From Pseudomonadota bacterium (GTDB lineage Bacteria; Pseudomonadota; Alphaproteobacteria; Dongiales; Dongiaceae), in the NCBI GenBank assembly GCA_016183985.1, contig JACPDN010000004.1, positions 1 to 64,000 of the forward strand: 64,000 bases of DNA. Direction: 5' to 3'. The translations under genes and the position numbers were made by a program. A model generated the notes under the pieces. It searched no databases. It had not been told where the DNA came from and worked only from the letters and a program-made list of their open reading frames with translations. Every line of letters begins with the position of its first letter. The first letter of the stretch is position 1. Positions 56,691 to 64,000 of the stretch are shown one piece after another.

Positions 56691-57650
56691 ATGGACCGCA
56701 ATTTGGCCCTCGAGGCCGTCCGCGTCACCGAAGCTGCAGCCCTGGCCGCCTCCCGCCTGATGGGAAGGGGTGACGAAAAGGCCGCCGACCAAGCCGCCGT
56801 CGACGCCATGCGCCGCGCGCTCAACGACCTGCCCATCGATGGCACGGTCGTGATCGGCGAAGGCGAGCGCGATGAAGCGCCGATGCTCTATATCGGCGAG
56901 AAGGTTGGCGCCGGTGGCCCCAAGATCGACATCGCCCTCGATCCGCTGGAAGGCACCACCATCACGGCGAAGGGCGGCACCAATGCACTGGCCGTCATCG
57001 CCATGGCGGAGGCCGGCGGCTTCCTCAATGCGCCCGACACCTATATGGAGAAGATCAGCGTCGGCCCGGGCCTGCCTGCGGGCATCGTCGACCTGGACGC
57101 GTCCCCAGCCGAGAATCTGAAGAATCTCGCTGAGGCGAAGAAGATGGAGATCAGCGACCTCGTCGCCTGCATCCTCGACCGCCCGCGCCATGCCGACCTC
57201 ATCGCCAAGGTGCGCGCCACCGGCGCCCGCATCATGTTGATCTCGGACGGTGACGTGGCGGGTGTCATCGCGACGGCCAAGCTCGGCACCGGCGTCGACA
57301 TCTATATGGGCCAGGGCGGCGCGCCGGAAGGCGTGCTGGCGGCGGCGGCGTTGCGCTGCATCGGCGGCCAGATGCAGGGCCGTCTCGTCTTCCGGAACGA
57401 GGATGAGAAGAACCGCGCCCGCAAGATCGGCATCACCGATTTCAACCGCAAATACAATCTGACCGACCTCGCCAATGGTGACGTCATGTTCGCCGCGACC
57501 GGCGTCACTGACGGCCCGATGTTGACCGGTGTGCGCCGCTCGGCCACCAATGCCAGCACGCATTCCATGGTGATGCGCTCGAAGACCGGCACCGTCCGCA
57601 TCATCGAAGCCCAGCACAACTGGACCATCAAGAAGCCGCAAGGCATCTGA
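56691..57650 (+). CDS. glpX: Class II fructose-1,6-bisphosphatase GlpX
   Basis: A 319-residue metal-dependent FBPase of gluconeogenesis. DNRNLALEAVRVTEAAALAA-type start, GEGERDEAPMLYIGEKVG and DPLEGTTITAKGGTNALAV carry the metal/substrate site. KVRATGARIMLISDGDVAGVI is family-typical. TAAGGAGTTT at 56675-56684 is the ribosome binding site. The hom-glpX-recJ order is common in alphaproteobacteria. Confidence 0.95.
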   Translation: MDRNLALEAVRVTEAAALAASRLMGRGDEKAADQAAVDAMRRALNDLPIDGTVVIGEGERDEAPMLYIGEKVGAGGPKIDIALDPLEGTTITAKGGTNALAVIAMAEAGGFLNAPDTYMEKISVGPGLPAGIVDLDASPAENLKNLAEAKKMEISDLVACILDRPRHADLIAKVRATGARIMLISDGDVAGVIATAKLGTGVDIYMGQGGAPEGVLAAAALRCIGGQMQGRLVFRNEDEKNRARKIGITDFNRKYNLTDLANGDVMFAATGVTDGPMLTGVRRSATNASTHSMVMRSKTGTVRIIEAQHNWTIKKPQGI

Positions 57651-57678
57651 TGCGTGCAGCCGCGCGTGCCCTCCAGCC

Positions 57679-59460
57679 ATGAGTGACAGCGGCGCCTTCC
57701 TCGGCGTCGCGCGCTCGGCTTGCGGGCGGCTCTGGCGGCAACGGCCCTATGACGATCGCCTAGGCCTCGCCATCGCGCAGCGTGAAGGTTTGCCGGAGCT
57801 CATCGGTCAATTGCTCGCCGCGCGCGGGCAGACGATCGAGAGCGCCGGTGCCTATCTGGCACCGCGCCTGCGCGAGCAGATGCCGGATCCCTCGCTCTTT
57901 CATGATATGGACAAGGCGGCGGCGCGTATTGCCGATGCCGTCATGGGGGCTGAGCAGATCGCCATCTTCGGCGATTACGATGTCGATGGCGCCACCTCCT
58001 CGGCGCTGCTGCTGCGTTTCTTCGCGAGCGTCGGGGCGAAGGCGCCGATCCTCTATGTGCCGGACCGCTTGAGCGAAGGCTACGGCCCCAACGCACCCGC
58101 CATGCAGAAACTGGCCCAAGCCGGTGCAAAGCTTGTCATCACCGTCGATTGTGGCATCACGGCCTTCGATCCGCTCAATGCCGCCAAGGATGCCGGGCTC
58201 GACGTCGTGGTGGTCGATCACCACGTCGCGGAACCAAGGCTCCCCGTGGCGCATGCGGTGGTCAATCCCAACCGCCTCGATGAGGCGCCGGGCTATGGCC
58301 AGCTGGCGGCGGTCGGCGTCGCCTTCCTCGTCGTCGTCGCCACCAACCGTCTCCTGCGCACGCGCGGATTTTACGGTGGCGGCCGTGCGGAGCCCGACCT
58401 CATGCAATGGCTCGACATCGTGGCCTTGGGGACCGTCGCCGATGTGGTGCCTTTGACCGGCATCAACCGTGCGCTGGTGGCGCAAGGGCTGAAGGTGATG
58501 GGCGGGCGCCAGAATATCGGCCTCAATGCTCTCTCGGACGTGGCGCGCATCAATGAACGCCCCAGCGCCTATCACGCGGGCTTCCTGCTCGGCCCCCGCG
58601 TCAATGCCGGCGGCCGCGTGGGGCGCTCCGATCTCGGCGCCCGGCTGCTCTCCAGCAACGATGCCGATTTTGCGCGCGAGATCGCGGCCGAACTTGATGC
58701 GCTCAACACCGAACGCCGCGATATCGAAGCGCGCGTGCTCGACGCCGCGATCATGGCGGCCGAGGCCCATGCAACTGAGAGCCCCTATCTCATCTTCGCC
58801 TGTGGTGAGGATTGGCATCCCGGTGTCATCGGCATCGTGGCGGGCCGCCTCAAGGAACGCTACCAGCGCCCGGCCTGCGTGGTGGCGATCGAGAATGGCA
58901 TCGGCAAGGGCTCCGGCCGCTCGGTGGGCTCGCTTCACCTCGGCAACGCCATCATCGCCGCGCGCGAAGCCGGCATCCTCACCAAGGGCGGTGGCCATGC
59001 CATGGCGGCGGGCTTCGAAGTGCCGCGCGAGCGCCTGCGCGACCTCCAGGCATTCCTCCACGAACGCTTCGTCAGCCACATGAATGGCGAGGCGCTGGTC
59101 CCCGTGCTCGACCTCGACGCCGCCCTGCAGCCACGGGGCGCCACCACCGATCTCCTCAACATGCTGGAACGCATGGGCCCGTTCGGCGCCGGCAATGCCG
59201 AACCGCGCTTCGTCTTCCCCAATGTGCGCCTGGCCTTCGCCGATGTGGTCGGCGGCGCGCATCTGCGGCTGCAGATCGAAGGCGCCGACGGCGCAAGATT
59301 GAAAGCCATCGCCTTCCGCTGCCTCGACACCGAACTCGGGGCAAGGCTCACGAGTGCGCGGGGCATGCGCCTCCACCTCGCCGGCCACCTCCGCCGCGAC
59401 ACCTGGCAAGGCCGCGACAACGTCCAACTCATCGTCGAAGACGCGGCGTTGGCGGGGTAG
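57679..59460 (+). CDS. recJ: Single-stranded-DNA-specific exonuclease RecJ
   Basis: A 593-residue 5'-3' exonuclease of the DHH family. Metal motifs are IFGDYDVDGATSS, VVDHHV and the DHHA1 signature near FACGEDWHPGVIGIVAGRLKERYQRP with GKGSGRSV and KGGGHAMAAG. The C-terminal OB fold is around 455-590. It acts in recombination and mismatch repair. After its stop the base composition becomes AT-richer. Confidence 0.96.
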   Translation: MSDSGAFLGVARSACGRLWRQRPYDDRLGLAIAQREGLPELIGQLLAARGQTIESAGAYLAPRLREQMPDPSLFHDMDKAAARIADAVMGAEQIAIFGDYDVDGATSSALLLRFFASVGAKAPILYVPDRLSEGYGPNAPAMQKLAQAGAKLVITVDCGITAFDPLNAAKDAGLDVVVVDHHVAEPRLPVAHAVVNPNRLDEAPGYGQLAAVGVAFLVVVATNRLLRTRGFYGGGRAEPDLMQWLDIVALGTVADVVPLTGINRALVAQGLKVMGGRQNIGLNALSDVARINERPSAYHAGFLLGPRVNAGGRVGRSDLGARLLSSNDADFAREIAAELDALNTERRDIEARVLDAAIMAAEAHATESPYLIFACGEDWHPGVIGIVAGRLKERYQRPACVVAIENGIGKGSGRSVGSLHLGNAIIAAREAGILTKGGGHAMAAGFEVPRERLRDLQAFLHERFVSHMNGEALVPVLDLDAALQPRGATTDLLNMLERMGPFGAGNAEPRFVFPNVRLAFADVVGGAHLRLQIEGADGARLKAIAFRCLDTELGARLTSARGMRLHLAGHLRRDTWQGRDNVQLIVEDAALAG

Positions 59461-59668
59461 GTGCCGCTGACGAGCAGCATTTTTCGGGCAACCGCGACAT
59501 CATAAAGATCATAAAGACCAATAGCTGTGTAAATATTTTCGACTATTAGGCTATATTGTAGGTAGCGCGCTGCCGCTTGGCCTGCAATGCGAAGCATAAG
59601 CAAAATTAACGGCTCTGCACGGATGGAACCACCACGGCAATTTGAAACTCCAGCACTGCGGGGAATCG

Positions 59669-60937
59669 GTGCATTTTGTCGCAGATATACACCGGAATGA
59701 ATTAATGCAGGCGCTGCCACGGTTTGTGGCGCTAGCTGGCATCGACTGCTGGAGAAAGCGCTTGGCGGAACTCGCCAAATGGCAAGACCGTAGCCCGATT
59801 TACGACGAATACCTTCAAGAGCGGCATGGGATCGAACTTGCCTACAGGGATGTCGCCGCTCATCGCACACAAACTGGACGAGTAATTTGGCCGCCGAGTG
59901 ATATTGCCAACATTAAACTTTACAACATGGCGCTATCTGCCAACGAGATCCATGCCAGGTTGTCGGCTTCTGGCAAGCGAAATTTAGTGAGTTCAATTAG
60001 GAAGGCGCTCAATAGTGAGTTCGGATTTGGGCCATTTGCCTTCGAAATGCAGATCGCGATCCATCTGATGAGGCGCGGTTTCGATGTGACATGCCACGAC
60101 ATGGAAGAAGGTGGTGGCTTCGACTTTCTGGCCATCAAAGACGGTCTTGAATTGGAAGTCGAATGCAAACACATCTCAGGGGATGTCGGGAGGCGCATTC
60201 ATCGCCGCCGCTTGCTACAGCTTGGTGAATTGCTGTTTCCCCAAGTAGACGCTGTCCTTGATCAACTGGAGGGTGGGATTTGGGTCGACGTTATCCTGGC
60301 TGACCGACTGACCGGGACGGTGGAAGATCATCGCACCATAGTATCTGGCATCGTGGCGGTGGTACGGCGCGACAATGAAGTCGACAACCAGATCTGCCAG
60401 ATAACGGCCAGACGGCGGGCTTACAATCCTGGCCACTCAGTCTTCGGAAACCCTCAGCGTGTGACGACCGACGACATTGCGCAGTTCTTTGAGGTTCCAC
60501 GAGATTTTTTTAACAGCAATATACTGGTCCTTCTGCGACCGAGCAGGGCAGTCGCTTGTATCAACATCAAATGCGAACAGGGTGACATAGTTCTTGAGAA
60601 GATTGGCCGCCGTATGGCGGAAGATGCCAACCGCCAATTCACGAAGCAACGACCGGCTATGTTGTGCGCTCATTTGAGTGATCTGAAGCGAGAGCATCTA
60701 TCGGAGATATATGGAGACGGAGCAGGCGGGCCCTTCCGACATACAATTGAGGATGTTATGGCGCGTCGACCCTGGCTCCATACTGTTGCAGTCACAGCTA
60801 CGGGCAGCATGGTACTGGAACAGGAGCGTGTTGTCGGCGGCCGCGTGATGCTCGGGTTGCAAGATGGCTCGATGCTGACGCGGAACATGCAGCATCCAAA
60901 CGCAAATGATGTGCGCTTATATGGATTGTTCGCATGA
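59669..60937 (+). CDS. PD-(D/E)XK nuclease-fold-like protein, unknown family
   Basis: Open from 59642 to 60937. No named family is recognised. The middle carries a restriction-endonuclease-like core, numbered from the TTG at 59642: E135 (FAFEMQI), D161 (GGGFDFLAI) and E174-C175-K176 (ELEVECKHIS). This is the E...D...ExK pattern of the PD-(D/E)XK superfamily. No membrane segments. The start is uncertain: GTG 59669 follows GGGGA, TTG 59642 has no site, ATG 59705 is also possible. The stop overlaps the next gene by 4 nt (ATGA). AT-richer than neighbours. Confidence 0.7.
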   Translation: MHFVADIHRNELMQALPRFVALAGIDCWRKRLAELAKWQDRSPIYDEYLQERHGIELAYRDVAAHRTQTGRVIWPPSDIANIKLYNMALSANEIHARLSASGKRNLVSSIRKALNSEFGFGPFAFEMQIAIHLMRRGFDVTCHDMEEGGGFDFLAIKDGLELEVECKHISGDVGRRIHRRRLLQLGELLFPQVDAVLDQLEGGIWVDVILADRLTGTVEDHRTIVSGIVAVVRRDNEVDNQICQITARRRAYNPGHSVFGNPQRVTTDDIAQFFEVPRDFFNSNILVLLRPSRAVACINIKCEQGDIVLEKIGRRMAEDANRQFTKQRPAMLCAHLSDLKREHLSEIYGDGAGGPFRHTIEDVMARRPWLHTVAVTATGSMVLEQERVVGGRVMLGLQDGSMLTRNMQHPNANDVRLYGLFA

Positions 60938-61645
60938 GCGTCTACGAAACACGTCTCCTTGCCTATGTCGATATTATCGGCTGGTCAGAAGCATGCGCCA
61001 TCGAATCAGCGAATCTGACAGAAGCAGCGACAGTCATTCACGATGCCGCCATGACCTTTAGCAGTCACCACAAAGACGCTTTGAAAAAGGATACCAATCT
61101 AAACATCAATCCGATGTTTCTGCAGAATGAATTTGCAGCGTTCTCCGACAATTTCGTTCTTTCTCTGCCGCCAGATTTCGGCGGTAGAATATTCTCTATT
61201 GCCGATATTTGTCGGCGCCCATTGAAACTGGGCTTGTTGACCCGCGGTGCTCTTACTATCGGCCCCGTCCATCATCGCGACAATGTAATATTCGGACCAG
61301 CGCTCATTGAGGCTGTCCAACTGGAGAAAGAAGCTGTTTTTCCCTAGGTTAGTCTGCAGTAAAGCTTTGCTGGCACATGTCGGGGATTTCCCACACGGTA
61401 CGTACCCAGTTGTCATTGACCAGCTGGGAAGACCGGTCGTCAATCTCTTCGACCCCAGCGCGACTGCCGAAGAGGCAACTATGATAAAATTCATGGAGGA
61501 AGCGTGGAATCTAAGCTCAATCAAAGATCACATCGTTGAAGAGATCCGAGCGTACACTGCTATGGGCGATACTAAGAGACTGGAAAAATGGCGCTATATG
61601 CAAGACGTAATGTCGATCATGCTGAAAGCGTTGCCGTGGCAGTGA
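60934..61645 (+). pseudogene. Nucleotidyl-cyclase-like protein interrupted by a frameshift
   Basis: The first frame (60934-61347, 137 aa) reads YVDIIGW (D13), FSDNFVLS (D72), LTRGALTIG and FGPALIEAVQLEKEAVFP before TAG. The next frame continues FFPRLVCSKALLA... to 61645 (99 aa). Joined at GTTTTTCCCTAGG they give a ~236-residue protein. D13 and D72 would be the two metal-binding Asps of a class III cyclase-like fold, an inference. It overlaps the nuclease-like gene by 4 nt. Inactivation, sequencing error and programmed shift are all open. Confidence 0.6.
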
Positions 61646-61707
61646 TCTGACGAGATCCAAAAGCGACGTGTCAGAGAACCATTGGCGCAATTACCACTCA
61701 CAATAAT

Positions 61708-61910
61708 TCAATCTGCACGTCGCGCCCGTCGCGCCGCCTTCTCCCGCCGATACGCCTCGACGAATTTAAAGCTCCCCCAATAGCCCAGCGCGCCCACGAT
61801 CGCGGCCCAGGGGATGGAGCCTATCACCATGGTGACGCCCCAGTCTTCGAGGAGGATCTTGGCCAGCAGTTCGGCGTTTTGTAGCAAGGTGCGGTCGGCG
61901 TCGTGGAAAC
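61708..61910 (-). pseudogene. C-terminal fragment of a DUF2062 gene (duplicate remnant)
   Basis: The minus strand reads KILLEDWGVTMVIGSIPWAA, then LGYWGSFKFVEAYRREKAAR and a TGA at 61708-61710. This closely matches the end of the intact DUF2062 gene at 62790 (KILLEDWGLTMLVGSIPWAA). There is no start or N-terminal part. It is a diverged partial duplicate, in the same orientation as the intact copy. Confidence 0.85.
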
Positions 61911-61954
61911 CAGAGGCCCCGCTGAAACCTACTTTCTAGCGTGGAGTGACGTCG

Positions 61955-62731
61955 CTATTGCGCCGCTTGAGGAGAAGTGATGCGTCTGCCGCTCTGCAGT
62001 GCCTGGTGGCATTTGAGATAGGCGTGATCGAGGGCGGCGAAGTACCAGAGGAGTACGGGAAGCGCGATCACATAGCTGACTTTCCCGACAAAGACATGAA
62101 CGACGCCAACTGCGAGGCCACCAATAGCGCCGATGCTGACGCCAATCGCGAAGACCATGAACAAGAGCTCCCGCAGCTGTCCTTTTGTCATGCGCCAAGT
62201 GGCTGCTGGCGACGTCGGGCGGCCGTTTGCGAAGATGTCGATCGGCCACAACAGCAGGCGTAGGCGCAACCAGCTCAAGGCAAGCCACAGCAACAGACAC
62301 AGGCCGAGGGTTTTAAAGCTCGTAGCATAATAGATTCTATCACCGACCTGATTCACGATCGGATCGTAGCTTTGGATGAAAGATTGCAGGGGCTCCAGGA
62401 GTTTGGACGTGCTGAGGAGGGCCCAGGAAAGCGTCGCAAATGCCATTAACGCGAACGACTGTCCGCGCAAGCGGTCGCGCCACGACGATTGCGGCGCCCG
62501 TAACAGGCCCAGCCAGTTCCATTCGAAAAGGCCGATGGCTATCCAAAGTGGCGCTTGAGCGGCCAAACGGGCGGGATGCAAGTCGTCATAATCTGTGGCC
62601 CTGTCAAATGGAAATCTGACAATGATCGCCAAGGCGACGAAGGGGAGCGTAGGCACGATGGCGCGCAAGATGAGCCGCCACAGTTTGAGCGGTGCCGTGA
62701 TCGATTCCTTGGCGATGAAAAGCCCGTCCAT
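61955..62731 (-). CDS. Multi-pass membrane protein of unknown function
   Basis: A ~258-residue hydrophobic protein with about five or six membrane segments (AIVPTLPFVALAIIVRF, APLWIAIGLFEW, FALMAFATLSWALL, TLGLCLLLWLALSW, AIGVSIGAIGGLAVGVVHVFVG, VIALPVLLWYFAAL). No family is recognised. GTG at 62743 and ATG at 62731 are both possible; neither has a good ribosome binding site. It lies between the two DUF2062 copies, probably carried in with the duplication. Confidence 0.72.
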   Translation of the reverse strand: MDGLFIAKESITAPLKLWRLILRAIVPTLPFVALAIIVRFPFDRATDYDDLHPARLAAQAPLWIAIGLFEWNWLGLLRAPQSSWRDRLRGQSFALMAFATLSWALLSTSKLLEPLQSFIQSYDPIVNQVGDRIYYATSFKTLGLCLLLWLALSWLRLRLLLWPIDIFANGRPTSPAATWRMTKGQLRELLFMVFAIGVSIGAIGGLAVGVVHVFVGKVSYVIALPVLLWYFAALDHAYLKCHQALQSGRRITSPQAAQ

Positions 62732-62789
62732 CGATGTCCGCACTTTAAAGTCGAATGATTTTTGAGATTATGCGCCCGGATGTCGGCGG

Positions 62790-63386
62790 TCAATGTGCGG
62801 CCAGTTTGTTCACCACCCGCGCCCGTCGCGCCGCCTTCTCGCGCCGATACGCCTCGACGAATTTGAGGCTCCCCCAATACCCCAAGCCGCCAACCAAGGC
62901 AGCCCAGGGGATGGAACCCACCAGCATGGTGAGGCCCCAGTCTTCGAGGAGGATCTTCGTCAGCAGCTCGATATCCTGCAGCAGGGTGTGGTTGCCGTCG
63001 TGGAGGTCGCGGGCGAGGAGGGCGAAATCGGCGTAGCCGGAGAAGTGCCCCCAATGGCCGAACATCAGCTGCCCGGTGACATAGAGCAGGTAATAGATCG
63101 GCAAGGCGGTCAGCGGGTTCGAGGCCCAGGTCCACGCCAAGGCCAGGATCAGGCTGAAATGGAGCTTGGGCGCGCGCACCGTCACCGCCCAGAGGGCGCC
63201 GGCGATGATCGTGTGCAGCCCGATAGTCGGCGTGAAGGCGAGGATGAGACCCAGCGCCGTGCCGCGTGCCGCGAATTCCGGCGGGTGATGCGAGCGCAGT
63301 AGCGGCAGCATGAAGCGGTAGCGCAGCAGGCGGTAAAACCCGCTGCGGCCCCGGCTGCTATGATGGCGGTGCTTGGCGGCGCTCAC
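62790..63386 (-). CDS. DUF2062 domain-containing membrane protein
   Basis: A 198-residue protein with membrane segments around ALGLILAFTPTIGLHTIIAGALWAV and LGLTMLVGSIPWAALVGGLGYW. The FTPTIGLHT and WASNPLTALPIYYLLYVTGQ segments are diagnostic of DUF2062. The GTG at 63386 overlaps the glutamine-synthetase stop by 4 nt (GTGA), showing translational coupling. Function unknown; often next to carbon/nitrogen metabolism genes. Confidence 0.85.
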   Translation of the reverse strand: MSAAKHRHHSSRGRSGFYRLLRYRFMLPLLRSHHPPEFAARGTALGLILAFTPTIGLHTIIAGALWAVTVRAPKLHFSLILALAWTWASNPLTALPIYYLLYVTGQLMFGHWGHFSGYADFALLARDLHDGNHTLLQDIELLTKILLEDWGLTMLVGSIPWAALVGGLGYWGSLKFVEAYRREKAARRARVVNKLAAH

Positions 63387-64000
63387 AGATACCAGTCGTA
63401 TTCCCGTGGGGAAATGGCGTCGTAGAACTTCTCGAGCTCGGCGCGCCGTGCATCGACATAGAGGTCGAGGCATTCCTTCTCGATATATTTCGGCAGGATC
63501 TTCGCCTTTGAAAGATGCTCGATCGCCGCGCCGAATTTGAAGGGAATGCGCGGATCGGCGGGACGGGCAAAATCGCCTTTCTCCGCAGCGGCACCCGGAT
63601 CGATCTCGTTCTCGATGCCATAGGCAATGCCGGCAAGGATCGCCGCCATGGCAAGGTAGGGATTGGCATCGGCGCCGGCAACACGGTGCTCGATGCGCCG
63701 CGCCTTGGGCCCGCCGGCGGGAATCCGGAACGCCACCGTGCGATTGTTATGGCCCCATTCCGGGCTCATCGGCACATTGGCACCGGGCACATAGCGGCGG
63801 CTGGCATTCGGATTGGCGCCGAAGATCGCCATGGCTTCGGCCATCGTCGCCTGCAGTCCGCCGATGGCATGGCGCATCAAGGCCTCGCCCTTCGCCCCCG
63901 TCTCGCCGAAGAGATTCTTGCCGCCCTTGTCGATGAGGCTCACATGCACATGCATGCCGCTGCCGGCAGCATTGAGGAAGGGCTTCGACATAAAGGTCGC
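63383..64000 (-). CDS. Glutamine synthetase family protein, C-terminal part (gamma-glutamylputrescine synthetase-like)
   Basis: The visible ~205 residues run from ATFMSKPFLNAAGSGMHVHVSL through GANPNASRRYVPGANVP and GGPKARRIEHRVAGADANPYLAMAAILAG to the end EKFYDAISPREYDWYL. These are glutamine-synthetase active-site segments (ATP- and glutamate-binding). The YDWYL ending is typical of PuuA/gamma-glutamylpolyamine synthetases rather than GlnA. The 5' part lies outside the window. Coupled to DUF2062 downstream. Confidence 0.88.
   Translation of the reverse strand, partial: ATFMSKPFLNAAGSGMHVHVSLIDKGGKNLFGETGAKGEALMRHAIGGLQATMAEAMAIFGANPNASRRYVPGANVPMSPEWGHNNRTVAFRIPAGGPKARRIEHRVAGADANPYLAMAAILAGIAYGIENEIDPGAAAEKGDFARPADPRIPFKFGAAIEHLSKAKILPKYIEKECLDLYVDARRAELEKFYDAISPREYDWYL

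Noticed and set aside
57760-59427. 555-codon minus-strand frame opposite recJ
   Set aside because: Shadow of a well-supported recJ; composition is typical of an antisense GC-rich frame.
59461-62790. Mobile element encoded by the accessory stretch
   Set aside because: No transposase, integrase, recombinase, terminal inverted repeat or tRNA attachment site was seen; only the DUF2062 duplicate hints at an insertion.

Overview
The window reads as chromosomal DNA of an alphaproteobacterium, most likely Rhodospirillales-like. The reasons are high GC coding sequence, a complete S10-spc-alpha ribosomal supercluster in the alphaproteobacterial order, an ATP12-type F1 assembly chaperone, class I PHA synthase and propionyl-CoA carboxylase. 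Species cannot be fixed from sequence alone.

Layout. 1-14511: end of tuf, then 26 tightly packed plus-strand genes from rpsJ to rplQ, including secY, adk and rpoA. A strong internal promoter sits before rpsM and a rho-independent terminator follows rplQ. 14592-22883: plus-strand housekeeping genes (DegP/HtrA protease, RarA, a cysteine-hydrolase-fold protein, RluC, a HAD phosphatase, an AsmA-like protein, ATP12). 23010-27635: propionyl-CoA carboxylase pair, acylphosphatase and an SDR. 27911-32764: lipB (minus), tRNA-Leu(GAG), malic enzyme and an MgtE magnesium channel. 32907-37264: an acyl-CoA catabolism run (isovaleryl-CoA dehydrogenase, DUF1272, RidA, SDR, DsbA-fold isomerase, M20 hydrolase). 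37404-47746: mostly small transcription units (cupin, Sel1, ThDP enzyme, AEC transporter, secreted proteins, racemase-fold enzyme, D-amino acid dehydrogenase, glycosyltransferase with a TetR regulator). 47976-53735: an EF-G-like GTPase, a manganese-riboswitch-controlled GDT1/TMEM165 transporter, aquaporin and PHA synthase. 53932-59460: OmpA-family protein, homoserine dehydrogenase, GlpX and RecJ.

59461-62790 is the accessory part. It is visibly AT-richer at its left end. It holds a PD-(D/E)XK nuclease-like protein overlapping a frameshifted nucleotidyl-cyclase-like protein, then a diverged duplicate fragment of the downstream DUF2062 gene and a membrane protein enclosed between the two DUF2062 copies. 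The window ends in a DUF2062 gene translationally coupled to a glutamine-synthetase-family gene that runs off the edge.

Two families of intergenic palindromes (seven copies) lie between 27.6 and 51.8 kb, and five of the seven sit between convergent genes. The best regulatory calls are the yybP-ykoY manganese riboswitch at about 50.2 kb, the rpsM promoter, the TetR operator at 47.77 kb and the rplQ terminator. The candidate for an undescribed system is the nuclease-like/cyclase-like gene pair at 59.6-61.6 kb.
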